Shown here in pieces: positions 9,101 through 15,848 of a DNA stretch of 30,654 bases. Source of the DNA: Gp7-AA10 sp035636095 (lineage in GTDB: Bacteria; Acidobacteriota; Thermoanaerobaculia; Gp7-AA8); contig DASPZU010000016.1 of the NCBI GenBank assembly GCA_035636095.1, forward strand, positions 1 through 30,654, read 5' to 3'. Position 1 is the first letter of the stretch, and each line of letters starts with the position of its first letter. A program made the position numbers and the translations under genes. The notes under the pieces were generated by a model. That model was not told where the DNA came from and ran no database searches. It saw only the letters and a list, made by a program, of their open reading frames with translations.

Positions 9101-10601
9101 GCCGACGATTCCGGTGTCGGTCAGCCTCGTGACTCCGGTCGCGCCGACCGGCAAGAACACTCCACCGCCCGATTCGCTGATCATACCGGCGGTCGGTCAC
9201 GCCGCCGGCGCGAACAATTCGCTCTTCGAATCCGACGTGCGCGTGGCGAATGTATCGCCGCAAACCCAATCGTATCTGCTCAACTTCACGCTCTCAGGAA
9301 CCGATGGCACGCAGACGGGACAGTCGACCACCATCGATGTCGACCCGGGCGCGACCATGGCGCTCGACGACATCCTCACCAATTTCTTCGGCATCGGGCC
9401 TGACGGCGGGTCGGCCACCGGCGTTCTCGAGATCCGTCCGCTGACGTCGACCACCGCGAATCTGTCGAGCTCCGCGACTCCCAGCGTGACGACGGTGGCA
9501 TCGAGCCGCACCTTCAACGCCACTCCGACCGGAACGTTCGGCCAGTTCATTCCGGCGGTTCCGTTCTCGCAATTCGTGGGGAGCGGGAACCGCCTCTCGC
9601 TGCAGCAGATCGCGCAATCGCAGGCTTATCGGACCAATCTCGGCCTGGTGGAAGCCGCGGGCCAGACCGCCAGCGTGCTGGTGCACGTATTCGACAATTC
9701 GGGCCGCGAGCTGGCCGCAATCCCGCAGACGCTGCAGCCGGGCGAGCATCGTCAGTTCAACAACTTCCTCATGACGAACGGCATCACGCTGACCGATGGC
9801 CGATTCGAAGTCGAAGTCACCTCCGCGACCGGCAAAGTCACGGCCTACGCCTCGGTGGTCGACAATCTCACCAACGATCCGCTGCTGGTCTCGCCCGTTC
9901 TGAAGGGAAGCACGAGCGCGAGCCGCTTTGTGCTGCCGGGCGTGGGCGATTTCGACGTCGGCATCGCGCATTGGAAGAGCGACGTGCGCCTTTTCAACTC
10001 GGCATCGACGGCGTTGCCTGTCACGCTCTCGTACTTCCCGCAGGGAGATCCGACACATCCCGTGACAACGACAATGACCGTGCAGGCGGGCGAGGTTCGA
10101 GCGTTGGACAACCTCATCGTGTCGACACTTCCGCAAGCGGTCCTGCCGACCGCCGGCTCGCTCCTGGTCAGCACCACCAGTCCGTCGGCGCTCGTGGCCA
10201 CCGCACGCACGTACACGCAAACGACGTCGGGCACGTATGGTCAATTCATCCCGGCCGTCACGACCGCGCAATCGGTCGGCAACGGCGAGCGTTCGCTGCA
10301 ACTGCTACAGCTCGAAGCGTCGGATCGCTTCCGCACCAACATCGGACTGGCCGAGACATCCGGCAGCTCCGCGACCGCCCATGTGTCGCTGATCCTCCCC
10401 GATTCGAAATTTGCGATCAGCACCGACATTCCGCTGGCCGCCAACGAGTTCAGGCAGATCTCGCTGGCCAGCTTCGGCGCCGGAACGGTCTACAACGGCC
10501 GCGTGACGGTTTCCGTCAATGCCGGCTCGGGACGCCTGACGGCGTATGGCTCGGTGATCGATCAGCTCACTCAAGATCCGACCTATGTGCCCGCCCAGTA
10601 G
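6186..10601 (+). CDS. Large secreted protein with Cys-bracketed Fn3-like repeats
   Basis: The 1471-residue protein has a Sec signal peptide (MKVRIAVLLACAGWMANVSAQ). About residues 29-780 hold eight repeats of 92-96 residues, each opening with a Cys, then P-x-L-x-x-P, SPV-x-W, AT-Y-R-V and ending WxVEAxF-x-x-CPS; the two Cys per repeat probably pair. A ninth, diverged Fn3-like domain follows (SGTPFTIHWSAVANATNYEL to about 8820). Next comes a BACON/Ig-like domain (about 8850-9130, with DKPWITVTPATGTIGPQG). The last ~470 residues are two copies of a ~230-residue module (about 9179-9900 and 9925-10598) with FIPAV, RTNLGL/RTNIGL and a closing TAYxSVxDxLTxDP. The same closing motif ends the secreted protein at 14473. 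Likely a surface or extracellular adhesin or scaffold; no enzyme motif is seen. Confidence 0.85.
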   Translation: MKVRIAVLLACAGWMANVSAQGPTPAATCPTQPPQLNAPANGAASVASPVHFDWNDVTNATSYRIWASFAGGTANIIALTRDSGATISVPAGAIEWWVDALADGCSTFTTSVHFRFTAVGGTMNCPQNPSSPTLLTPPNATSNLTSPVTLSWTAVPNATGYRVFAQVNAAAAVVVGTTTATQLSAPFPASNVTWFVEAQFGNCPSTFSRFGTFVVTMGASCNNTPPTLVAPANGATVTAPIAFRWSTVPGATGYKLFIGATAATADLVGATSDTTLTRLLGEGTFTWYVVASFASCPDQPSSQFRLTVPSANTCSGSITLTSPSENATLTSPVNLTWTPIAGATAYRVWISIDGSAPTILARTAVTTQSLFTPSGSVAWFVEALFAQCPSILSPTGHFTVGRGANCAANAAAIPTSPISGAQVQSPVTFTWSGASSAMLFRVWVSVNGAPFEDVGITKDSQLKTDIPGGSVQWFVEAIFNGCPTVNSTTASFTIPQAAGCANDTSLLIAPADASSAVTAPVTLVWSAVDKATDYRVFATLNGSDSVVIAKAAGTSVTKSLPPGSITWWVEAEFDGCPSTKSLRSHFVIPRSANCGTDVPQLVAPPDTASNVTSPVKLDWNPVSGAVDYAVFLRHNGGPPIPIAETTSTDLTRRLPEGSFEWWVVALFAGCPPVESRHTTFTIPTTTCSNRPPILMGPADGTTGLTSPVHMKWSAVPRATGYKVWAAGDDDESASVIGSTTTNSLTTTMPAGKVDWYVEAQFANCPSVTSATAGFTVRKNAPACGTPARPVARAPGQVISGTPFTIHWSAVANATNYELLESTAANFNGATTQIISDVSATLTRTTGATPTRYYFRVRADSSCSDDRGAYSKVVSVVVAPLQANAQRHTSIDLNVQSGVSQQIVIPGQTPPVNFSARGDKPWITVTPATGTIGPQGVTLTVTYDPSALKLGTNTGTVLITTGNSGRYQTNGVMPTIPVSVSLVTPVAPTGKNTPPPDSLIIPAVGHAAGANNSLFESDVRVANVSPQTQSYLLNFTLSGTDGTQTGQSTTIDVDPGATMALDDILTNFFGIGPDGGSATGVLEIRPLTSTTANLSSSATPSVTTVASSRTFNATPTGTFGQFIPAVPFSQFVGSGNRLSLQQIAQSQAYRTNLGLVEAAGQTASVLVHVFDNSGRELAAIPQTLQPGEHRQFNNFLMTNGITLTDGRFEVEVTSATGKVTAYASVVDNLTNDPLLVSPVLKGSTSASRFVLPGVGDFDVGIAHWKSDVRLFNSASTALPVTLSYFPQGDPTHPVTTTMTVQAGEVRALDNLIVSTLPQAVLPTAGSLLVSTTSPSALVATARTYTQTTSGTYGQFIPAVTTAQSVGNGERSLQLLQLEASDRFRTNIGLAETSGSSATAHVSLILPDSKFAISTDIPLAANEFRQISLASFGAGTVYNGRVTVSVNAGSGRLTAYGSVIDQLTQDPTYVPAQ

Positions 10602-10621
10602 GTTGTCCGGTTATCGACAAC
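10602..10621. terminator. Possible bidirectional terminator hairpin between convergent genes
   Basis: GTTGTC at 10602-10607 pairs with GACAAC at 10616-10621 around an 8-nt loop, immediately after the stop of the Fn3-repeat gene. It contains the TAA stop of the converging gene. The stem is only six base pairs and has no T-tract, so a terminator role is uncertain. Confidence 0.3.
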
Positions 10622-11429
10622 AACCAACTTTCCGCACCCGCGCATCATTAACTGAATACTCCAGCAACCATAAATTTCCGTCGCGATCGAATGTCCCGCC
10701 GGTTGGTCCCCACGGGTAGGTCGACCGGGCGATGACGGAGACGCGCCCATTGCGATCGACGCGCTTCACGTTCCCTCCTGCGTGATCGGCGACGTAGACG
10801 TTTCCGGAGCGATCGACCCACAGGCCCATGACGCGATGGCGCGACCCGACCCAGACCCGCAGCCATCGGCTGTCGCTGAGTTCACTCGTCACGGTCGCGA
10901 TGCGTCCGTCGGGAGTCACGCGAATCAGATCCACCGTGTCGATGAAGTAGACGATGCCGTCGGGAGTGACGGTCATCCACCGGATGTCGCGAAATCTTCC
11001 GTGCGCCAGCGTGGTCGTCCGGCCGTCGGCCGTTCGCTTGCGAATCTCGTTCTTCTCGCGCACCGCGAAGTAGCTGTTCCCGGCGGCGTCGCGAACAAAG
11101 CTGTAGTCGTTGAAGCCGGCGTGTGCCGGGACGATGTCGACCACCCGGCCGTCGGGCGATCGCCTCCACACGCGCGAGCCCCACGTGTCGAGCCGCTCGC
11201 CGTTGTACCAGAGATGTTCGCCGTACAAATTGTCGTTTGCATCCGAGTAAAGCTCGTGGGTGTGCACGTTCGCCACCGCGATGCTCTTGGTGCCGTCCGG
11301 CGCGATGCGCCAAACGTGATGCAGATCGGGATAGAAGATGTTGCCCTTCGAATCGACGACCACGCCCACGCCGGGATGCGCCAGTGCTGTCGCAGCGACC
11401 AGAAGCAGCAGGGTCAGCGCGGGTTTCAT
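10611..11429 (-). CDS. Secreted NHL/SMP-30-like beta-propeller protein
   Basis: A 272-residue protein with a signal peptide (MKPALTLLLLVAATALAHPG). The mature part is a run of ~40-45-residue propeller blades of the NHL/SMP-30 type, with the typical D-x-x-GNxYxAD and V-x-DGR turns: VVVDSKGNIFYPD, RDAAGNSYFAV, VDRSGNVYVADH and FDRDGNLWLLE. At least five blades can be counted. Such propellers bind ligands or hydrolyse lactones; no metal-site pattern decisive for a lactonase is visible. The C-terminus ends VGCCR with two adjacent Cys. It is convergent with the Fn3-repeat gene (9 bp apart) and divergent from lpd. Confidence 0.8.
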   Translation of the reverse strand: MKPALTLLLLVAATALAHPGVGVVVDSKGNIFYPDLHHVWRIAPDGTKSIAVANVHTHELYSDANDNLYGEHLWYNGERLDTWGSRVWRRSPDGRVVDIVPAHAGFNDYSFVRDAAGNSYFAVREKNEIRKRTADGRTTTLAHGRFRDIRWMTVTPDGIVYFIDTVDLIRVTPDGRIATVTSELSDSRWLRVWVGSRHRVMGLWVDRSGNVYVADHAGGNVKRVDRNGRVSVIARSTYPWGPTGGTFDRDGNLWLLEYSVNDARVRKVGCCR

Positions 11430-11443
11430 GGAGACAAACTACG

Positions 11444-11449
11444 TATAAT
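11444..11449 (+). promoter_or_regulatory. Candidate -10 box (TATAAT) for lpd
   Basis: A perfect TATAAT lies 29 bp before the lpd start in the 49-bp divergent spacer. No good -35 hexamer is seen at 16-18 bp spacing, so the promoter is only moderately supported. Confidence 0.5.
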
Positions 11450-11468
11450 CCCGCCCCGCGTTTCTCGC

Positions 11469-11474
11469 AGGAGG
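11469..11474 (+). promoter_or_regulatory. Ribosome binding site deciding the GTG start of lpd
   Basis: AGGAGG, a full consensus match, sits 4 nt before GTG 11479. No other start in frame has a comparable site. Confidence 0.85.
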
Positions 11475-11478
11475 CCTC

Positions 11479-12876
11479 GTGGCAGATCAGCAACAATACG
11501 ACGTCGTAGTCATCGGCAGCGGGCCGGGTGGATATGTTGCCGGCATCCGCGCCGGCCAGCTCGGAATGAAAGTGGCCGTCGTCGAAAAGGACCCGTTCCT
11601 GGGCGGCACGTGCACCCACCGCGGCTGCATCCCCACCAAAGCACTCCTGGAGAACGCCGACATCTTCGAGAAGGTCCATCGCGCCAAAGAGTTCGGCATC
11701 AACGTCGGCGGCGTGCAGCTCGACTTCAAGGTTGGACAGGATCGCAAGCAGGCCGTCGTCGACAAGAACGCCAAAGGCATCGAGTTCCTCTTCAAAAAGA
11801 ACAAGGTCGAGCGCGTGACGGGGTTCGGAAAGCTGGCCGGCAAAGGCGTGGTCGAAGTCAGCGGCGATCAGCCTCGGAAGCTGAGCACAAAAAACATCAT
11901 TTTGGCGATGGGCTCGACGCCCAAAGATCTGCCCCACATCAAGGCCGATGGAAAACGCATCATCAACTCCGATCACATTCTTCTGCTCACGGAAGTGCCG
12001 AAGTCGATGCTGGTGATCGGCGCCGGGGCGGTGGGGTGCGAATTCGCGTCGATTTTCTCGCGCTTCGGCACCAAGACCACCATCGTGGAGGTCTTGCCGC
12101 AGCTCCTTCCGATCGAAGACGAAGAGATCTCGAAGGAATTCACGCGCCAGTTCAAGAAGAAAGGAATCGAAGTCTTCACCGACGCCAAAGTCGAATCCGC
12201 GACGCCGGGCAGCAGCGGCGTCAAGGTGGTCGTTTCGACGAAAGGAAAGCAGCAGACCTTCGACGTCGATGTTGTCCTCTCCGCCACCGGACGCCGGGCG
12301 GTGCTCGAGAACTGCGGCCTGGAACAGACCAAGGTCAAGATCGATCGCGGTCTGGTGCAGGTCGATCCGTACATGCGCACCGGCGAGCCAAATGTCTACG
12401 CCATCGGCGACATCGTCCCCACGCCCGCCCTGGCCCACTGCGCCTCATTCGAAGCGATCCTGGCCATCGAGCACATCGCGGGAATGGAAGTGCGGCCCAT
12501 CAACTACGATCACGTTCCGAACTGCACGTACACCGATCCCGAAGTCGCGTCGGTCGGCCTGACTGAACGAAAGGCGAAAGAGCGCGGCTATGACGTCAAA
12601 ATCGGCAAGTTCCCGTTCACCGCGAACGCCAAAGCCCGCATCCTGGAGGAAGCGGGCGGGCTGGTGAAATTCGTGTCCGACAAAAAGTATGACGAGCTGT
12701 TAGGCGTCCACATCGTCGGACCTCGCGCCACGGAGCTGATCGCGGAGGCCGGCGCGGCGCTGGAGCTCGAGGCAACCAGCGAATCCATCGCCAGAACCAT
12801 CCACGCCCATCCGACGCTCTCGGAAGCGCTGATGGAAGCGGCCGAAGACGTCGGCGGACACTCGATCCATCAGTAG
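11479..12876 (+). CDS. lpdA: Dihydrolipoamide dehydrogenase (E3)
   Basis: E3 re-oxidises dihydrolipoyl groups on E2 (or GcvH), passing electrons through FAD to NAD+. At 465 residues it has the usual length. Visible are the FAD Rossmann motif GSGPGGYVAGIRAG (residues 13-26), the redox disulfide C45-THRG-C50 in GGTCTHRGCIPTKALL, the NAD-binding motif GAGAVGCEFASIF, the second FAD motif YAIGDI, and the catalytic HAHPTLSEA with His444 and Glu449. THR in place of the common LNR/LNV between the active-site cysteines is a mild variation. Its likely partner, an E2, is encoded at 20682, and the lipoylation enzymes at 23801 and 24900. It ends in a 7-bp convergent overlap with the GT-C-like gene. Confidence 0.96.
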   Translation: MADQQQYDVVVIGSGPGGYVAGIRAGQLGMKVAVVEKDPFLGGTCTHRGCIPTKALLENADIFEKVHRAKEFGINVGGVQLDFKVGQDRKQAVVDKNAKGIEFLFKKNKVERVTGFGKLAGKGVVEVSGDQPRKLSTKNIILAMGSTPKDLPHIKADGKRIINSDHILLLTEVPKSMLVIGAGAVGCEFASIFSRFGTKTTIVEVLPQLLPIEDEEISKEFTRQFKKKGIEVFTDAKVESATPGSSGVKVVVSTKGKQQTFDVDVVLSATGRRAVLENCGLEQTKVKIDRGLVQVDPYMRTGEPNVYAIGDIVPTPALAHCASFEAILAIEHIAGMEVRPINYDHVPNCTYTDPEVASVGLTERKAKERGYDVKIGKFPFTANAKARILEEAGGLVKFVSDKKYDELLGVHIVGPRATELIAEAGAALELEATSESIARTIHAHPTLSEALMEAAEDVGGHSIHQ

Positions 12877-14441
12877 CGGCCAAGGCCCGACTTCTCCAGC
12901 CGCCACGCCGTCCGATCGCGATAATAATTGCGAAGCCGCGCATTCGCGTCCGGGCCGAGGTCGCGGCCCCACACGATGGGGGCGTGATCGGGATCGGCGC
13001 CGTTGTAGACCGCGTCGAAGACATCCGGCGCGACGATCACCAGATGCCGCCCGCCCTGCGACCGTAGCGACTGCGCGATCTTGATCCGTTTGCCCTGCAT
13101 GCCGGGATCGGGCGGCGGGGCGGCAAGCGACACGAAAGCGTTGGCGATGAAAAGAATCACGACTGCCGCGCCGAGAATCGGACTTGTGACGAAAAGTCTG
13201 CGAAGAAAAAGCATCGCGAGGCAAACTGCGGCAGCGGCTGCCGGCGCGAGATAGTGAAGCTGCAGCCACCAGATCACTGAAAACGGCGCAAACGCGAAGA
13301 TCAGAAGGATCAGCGCCAGCAATCGCGCGCGGTTGTCGCCGCTGAGGGCAGCGGCGCCCCACAGAAGCAGGAGATAAAACAGCGGCCGTGGATTGGGAAG
13401 ATTCGAAGGACCGAAGAGCGCGCGGTCGATGACATCGATTTTCTTCAGCGTCTCGTCGAGAAGGCCGCCCGGGGCGTGCACGCGCTTGTACTGGCCGAGG
13501 TACACCACGCGGTAGACGAAGGCCATTTCGGCGTTGCGATACTGCGGCATCGGCCGCGCTTTTTCCCAAAGGAAATTCGGCGCCGGATCGTATTGCCGCT
13601 CGTAGACCGAATAGGGCAGCACAAACGGGTTGCCGGTGATCGATCGATTGTTCCATCCGATCAGGGCCAGTCCGGCCAGGACAATCGCGACTCCCATCGG
13701 CGTGACGCGCCGAATCAACACCACGCCGATAGCGATGCAGAAAATCAATCCCTCGTACGGCCGGCTGATCGCGAGAAGGACGACGCCAATCGCCGCAATC
13801 GCGCCGAATGTCTTGTTCTTTCCCGCACAGGCGAACAGTAGCGCGCCGCCTAACATCGCCAGTGCGCCGCCGTGATACGACTCCGTCCACTCCAGCATGG
13901 TCGGATGGATGGCAACCGCCATTCCGCCTAACAGGGCCAGCGCCGGTGTGGTCCACACCCGCAGCGCCCACCACACCGCCGCACACGCTGCCGCTCCGAG
14001 GATCCACACCGCGCGCAGAGGATGGCCTAACAGCCGCCAGCCGGCCGCCAATGTCAGCCCCTGCCCGACCGGATATTTCGAAATGGTGCGCGGCACCTGC
14101 AGCACGTGCATCGTCTCGAAGTGCGGCCACATCGGATGGGTCGGTGTGGACATCCGGCCGCGCGCGAAGGTGTCGCCATCGAGCAGATATGCGAAATCGT
14201 CGTGATATCGCGGAACCGGCATTCCATGCCATTGGGCGTAGCCGACCGAGACGATGAGAGATGTAACGACAACGAGGGCCAGGTGAAGTGGAGCGCCGCC
14301 GACCCCGGCGGCGCCCGCCGGCGAGATCGCCGGCGCCCCACGACGACGAAAGACGATCGCCAAAATGACGATCAGAAAAAACAGCCAGTGGTTGGTGCAG
14401 AAGCTGATCGCGCGCTCGAGAAGATCGATCGCATTGAGCAT
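12870..14441 (-). CDS. GT-C-like polytopic membrane protein, possible glycosyltransferase
   Basis: The 523-residue protein has about 10-12 hydrophobic helices. After the first membrane segment (NHWLFFLIVILAIVF) and a second (LALVVVTSLIVSVGY) comes a periplasmic loop with PRYHDDFAYLLDGDTFARG, whose acidic pair resembles the catalytic loop of GT39/PMT-type GT-C enzymes that use lipid-linked sugars. A SRPYEGL motif follows mid-protein, and the last ~80 residues form a soluble C-terminal domain. The activity is inferred only from topology and this loop. Between helices 1 and 2, residues around 34-51 (GAPAISPAGAAGVGGAP) are encoded by a 52-bp palindromic repeat. The gene lies 31 bp downstream of the secreted-protein gene at 15708 and is likely co-transcribed with it. 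Confidence 0.65.
   Translation of the reverse strand: MLNAIDLLERAISFCTNHWLFFLIVILAIVFRRRGAPAISPAGAAGVGGAPLHLALVVVTSLIVSVGYAQWHGMPVPRYHDDFAYLLDGDTFARGRMSTPTHPMWPHFETMHVLQVPRTISKYPVGQGLTLAAGWRLLGHPLRAVWILGAAACAAVWWALRVWTTPALALLGGMAVAIHPTMLEWTESYHGGALAMLGGALLFACAGKNKTFGAIAAIGVVLLAISRPYEGLIFCIAIGVVLIRRVTPMGVAIVLAGLALIGWNNRSITGNPFVLPYSVYERQYDPAPNFLWEKARPMPQYRNAEMAFVYRVVYLGQYKRVHAPGGLLDETLKKIDVIDRALFGPSNLPNPRPLFYLLLLWGAAALSGDNRARLLALILLIFAFAPFSVIWWLQLHYLAPAAAAAVCLAMLFLRRLFVTSPILGAAVVILFIANAFVSLAAPPPDPGMQGKRIKIAQSLRSQGGRHLVIVAPDVFDAVYNGADPDHAPIVWGRDLGPDANARLRNYYRDRTAWRLEKSGLGRY
14289..14340. repeat. 52-bp palindromic repeat inside the GT-C-like gene
   Basis: The element begins TGGAGCGCC and ends GGCGCCCCA (near-perfect inverted ends) and contains two hairpins: GCCGCC-gaccc-style loop-GGCGGC and GCCGGCGA-GATCGCCGGC. 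Bases 14287-14312 are identical to 21192-21217 in the E2 gene. It is read in frame as a Gly/Ala/Pro-rich loop. Confidence 0.8.
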
Positions 14442-14472
14442 CAGACAGTTCGATGATAGCTTGCGCCGGCCT

Positions 14473-15708
14473 CTACGATGTCGGCATCGACGTCGCGAAC
14501 TGGACGGACGGATCGTTCGTCACGTTGTCGGTGGTGGAGCCGTAGATGATGGCGCTTCCCGACGAGACGTTGATGCGCACCTTCAGGTTGGCGCCGATCG
14601 CGGCTCCAAAGAAGAACGTCCCCGCATCGACCTGCTCGAACCAGTTCGCCGGGTAGGTCTTCCCCACTGAGGTGACCGCGGTTCCGTCCGATCTCTCCAG
14701 CACGACGATCATCGTGGCACCTCCTGAAAACGTCCTCACACCGATGTTGAATCGCGTTCGCGCAGGGTCGATCGGCGTGATCAGGAATCCGGTATTGCCG
14801 GCGCTGATCACCCGCGCGCCGGCGCCGGCGTTCAGAGGCACGGCGTCCTCGAAGAAGCCGGCCGTGCCGGCTGCCCCCGCATCGTTGTAGATGCGCGTCA
14901 GGATGATCGGGGCGGGCACGCCCGGGGGCGCCATCACATCGATGCTGCCAAGGCCGCTCTGTCCCATCGTTGTAACGACGTCGGCATACGCGACGACTAC
15001 CCCCGGTGTCAGCGTGTAGGCGAGCGAAGGATCGGCAGGCGATCCGACCGCAGAGGCCCGGTGAAAGACGAGCCGGCCGGTGAGCGGTGCGCCGCCCGAG
15101 GCCGGATTCAGCAACTGAACCGAAGTCTTGAAGCTGGCCCCGAAACTGCCCGCCACCGACCCGACCACCGGCAGAACGCTGCCCAGCGCAAGCACCTCCG
15201 AGCTGCTGCTGCCGATCAAGGCCAGCGGCCGCTTGGAGTTGGCCGCCGGGGAGAATTCGACGCTTCCGGTCACAGCATTGGCGAAGGTCAGGAAACCGCT
15301 GCTGGTTGAAAAAAAATCACTGACGGCGTTCCCGCAATCCGCCACCTGCGCGACTCCGATCAGGTCGCCGGTCTGCACCGGCACGGCTGGGGACATCGTC
15401 AGGATTGTCGGCGAGCCCGCCCCATTGAACGGCCCGCGCTCGGCGGTCATGGTCAGCGTATTTCCGGAGCGACGGAAGAACTTGATTTTGATCGCGTTCG
15501 TGCAGCCGCTGGTGGACCATCCGACGGCGACGGTGGTGATCTGGCCGCTTCCGGTGGCCGGATTGTCGAGAGAGATGTTCGTGCGCACCGGTCCCAGATT
15601 AGGGTCGCTGGCATTGAGGTTTGTCTGATAGACGCCGACGGTAACTTGCGCCAGCGCCGAAGACGCGGACACCACCAGCAGAAGGAGAGCAGGCAAGAGT
15701 CGTCGCAT
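14473..15708 (-). CDS. Secreted protein sharing the C-terminal module of the Fn3-repeat protein
   Basis: A 411-residue protein with a signal peptide (MRRLLPALLLLVVSASSALAQ). The N-terminal half is a beta-rich domain of unknown family with a Cys pair (TSGCTNAIK and VADCGNA). The C-terminal ~200 residues contain SFKTSVQLLNPASGG, an IYNDAG stretch, RFNIGVRTF and the closing SAIIYGSTTDNVTNDPSV. This parallels KTxVxLxN, RTNIGL and TAYxSVxDNLTNDP in both C-terminal modules of the protein at 6186. The module is therefore shared by two secreted proteins 4 kb apart. No catalytic motif is recognised. ATG 15708 is preceded by a weak AGGA. Divergent from the DUF5916 gene. Confidence 0.75.
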   Translation of the reverse strand: MRRLLPALLLLVVSASSALAQVTVGVYQTNLNASDPNLGPVRTNISLDNPATGSGQITTVAVGWSTSGCTNAIKIKFFRRSGNTLTMTAERGPFNGAGSPTILTMSPAVPVQTGDLIGVAQVADCGNAVSDFFSTSSGFLTFANAVTGSVEFSPAANSKRPLALIGSSSSEVLALGSVLPVVGSVAGSFGASFKTSVQLLNPASGGAPLTGRLVFHRASAVGSPADPSLAYTLTPGVVVAYADVVTTMGQSGLGSIDVMAPPGVPAPIILTRIYNDAGAAGTAGFFEDAVPLNAGAGARVISAGNTGFLITPIDPARTRFNIGVRTFSGGATMIVVLERSDGTAVTSVGKTYPANWFEQVDAGTFFFGAAIGANLKVRINVSSGSAIIYGSTTDNVTNDPSVQFATSMPTS

Positions 15709-15786
15709 GCGAAGATCCTAACGACCACACTTCGCCGCGGCCGTAATCCCGATCACGTTGCCGTTCGTTCATCGAATTCACCCAAC

Positions 15787-15801
15787 GTCACAACTTGTGA
15801 C
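15787..15801. promoter_or_regulatory. Perfect 15-bp palindrome, candidate operator
   Basis: GTCACAACTTGTGAC is a perfect 7+1+7 inverted repeat in the 140-bp spacer between two divergent genes. A closely related site, GTAACAAATTGTGAC (13 of 15 identical), lies at 18224-18238 before the histidine kinase. Confidence 0.5.
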
Positions 15802-15802
15802 C

Positions 15803-15822
15803 CACGCGAGAAGACTCGCGTG
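15803..15822. repeat. 8-bp stem hairpin in the DUF5916 leader
   Basis: CACGCGAG and CTCGCGTG form a perfect stem around an AAGA loop, two bases after the palindrome and 26 bp before ATG 15849. It may be a leader hairpin or part of a dispersed repeat; nothing in the sequence decides. Confidence 0.5.
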
Positions 15823-15848
15823 CCGCGCGGGGCGCATGGTCTTCAGCC

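Noticed and set aside
10782..12566. 594-codon plus-strand frame across the propeller and lpd genes
   Set aside because: It is Arg/His-rich, lacks any motif, and is out of frame with lpd and antisense to the propeller gene; a codon-bias shadow.
15787..15822. Rho-independent terminator for the secreted-protein or DUF5916 gene
   Set aside because: The palindrome and hairpin lie between divergent starts and lack a T-tract, so a regulatory or repeat origin fits better.
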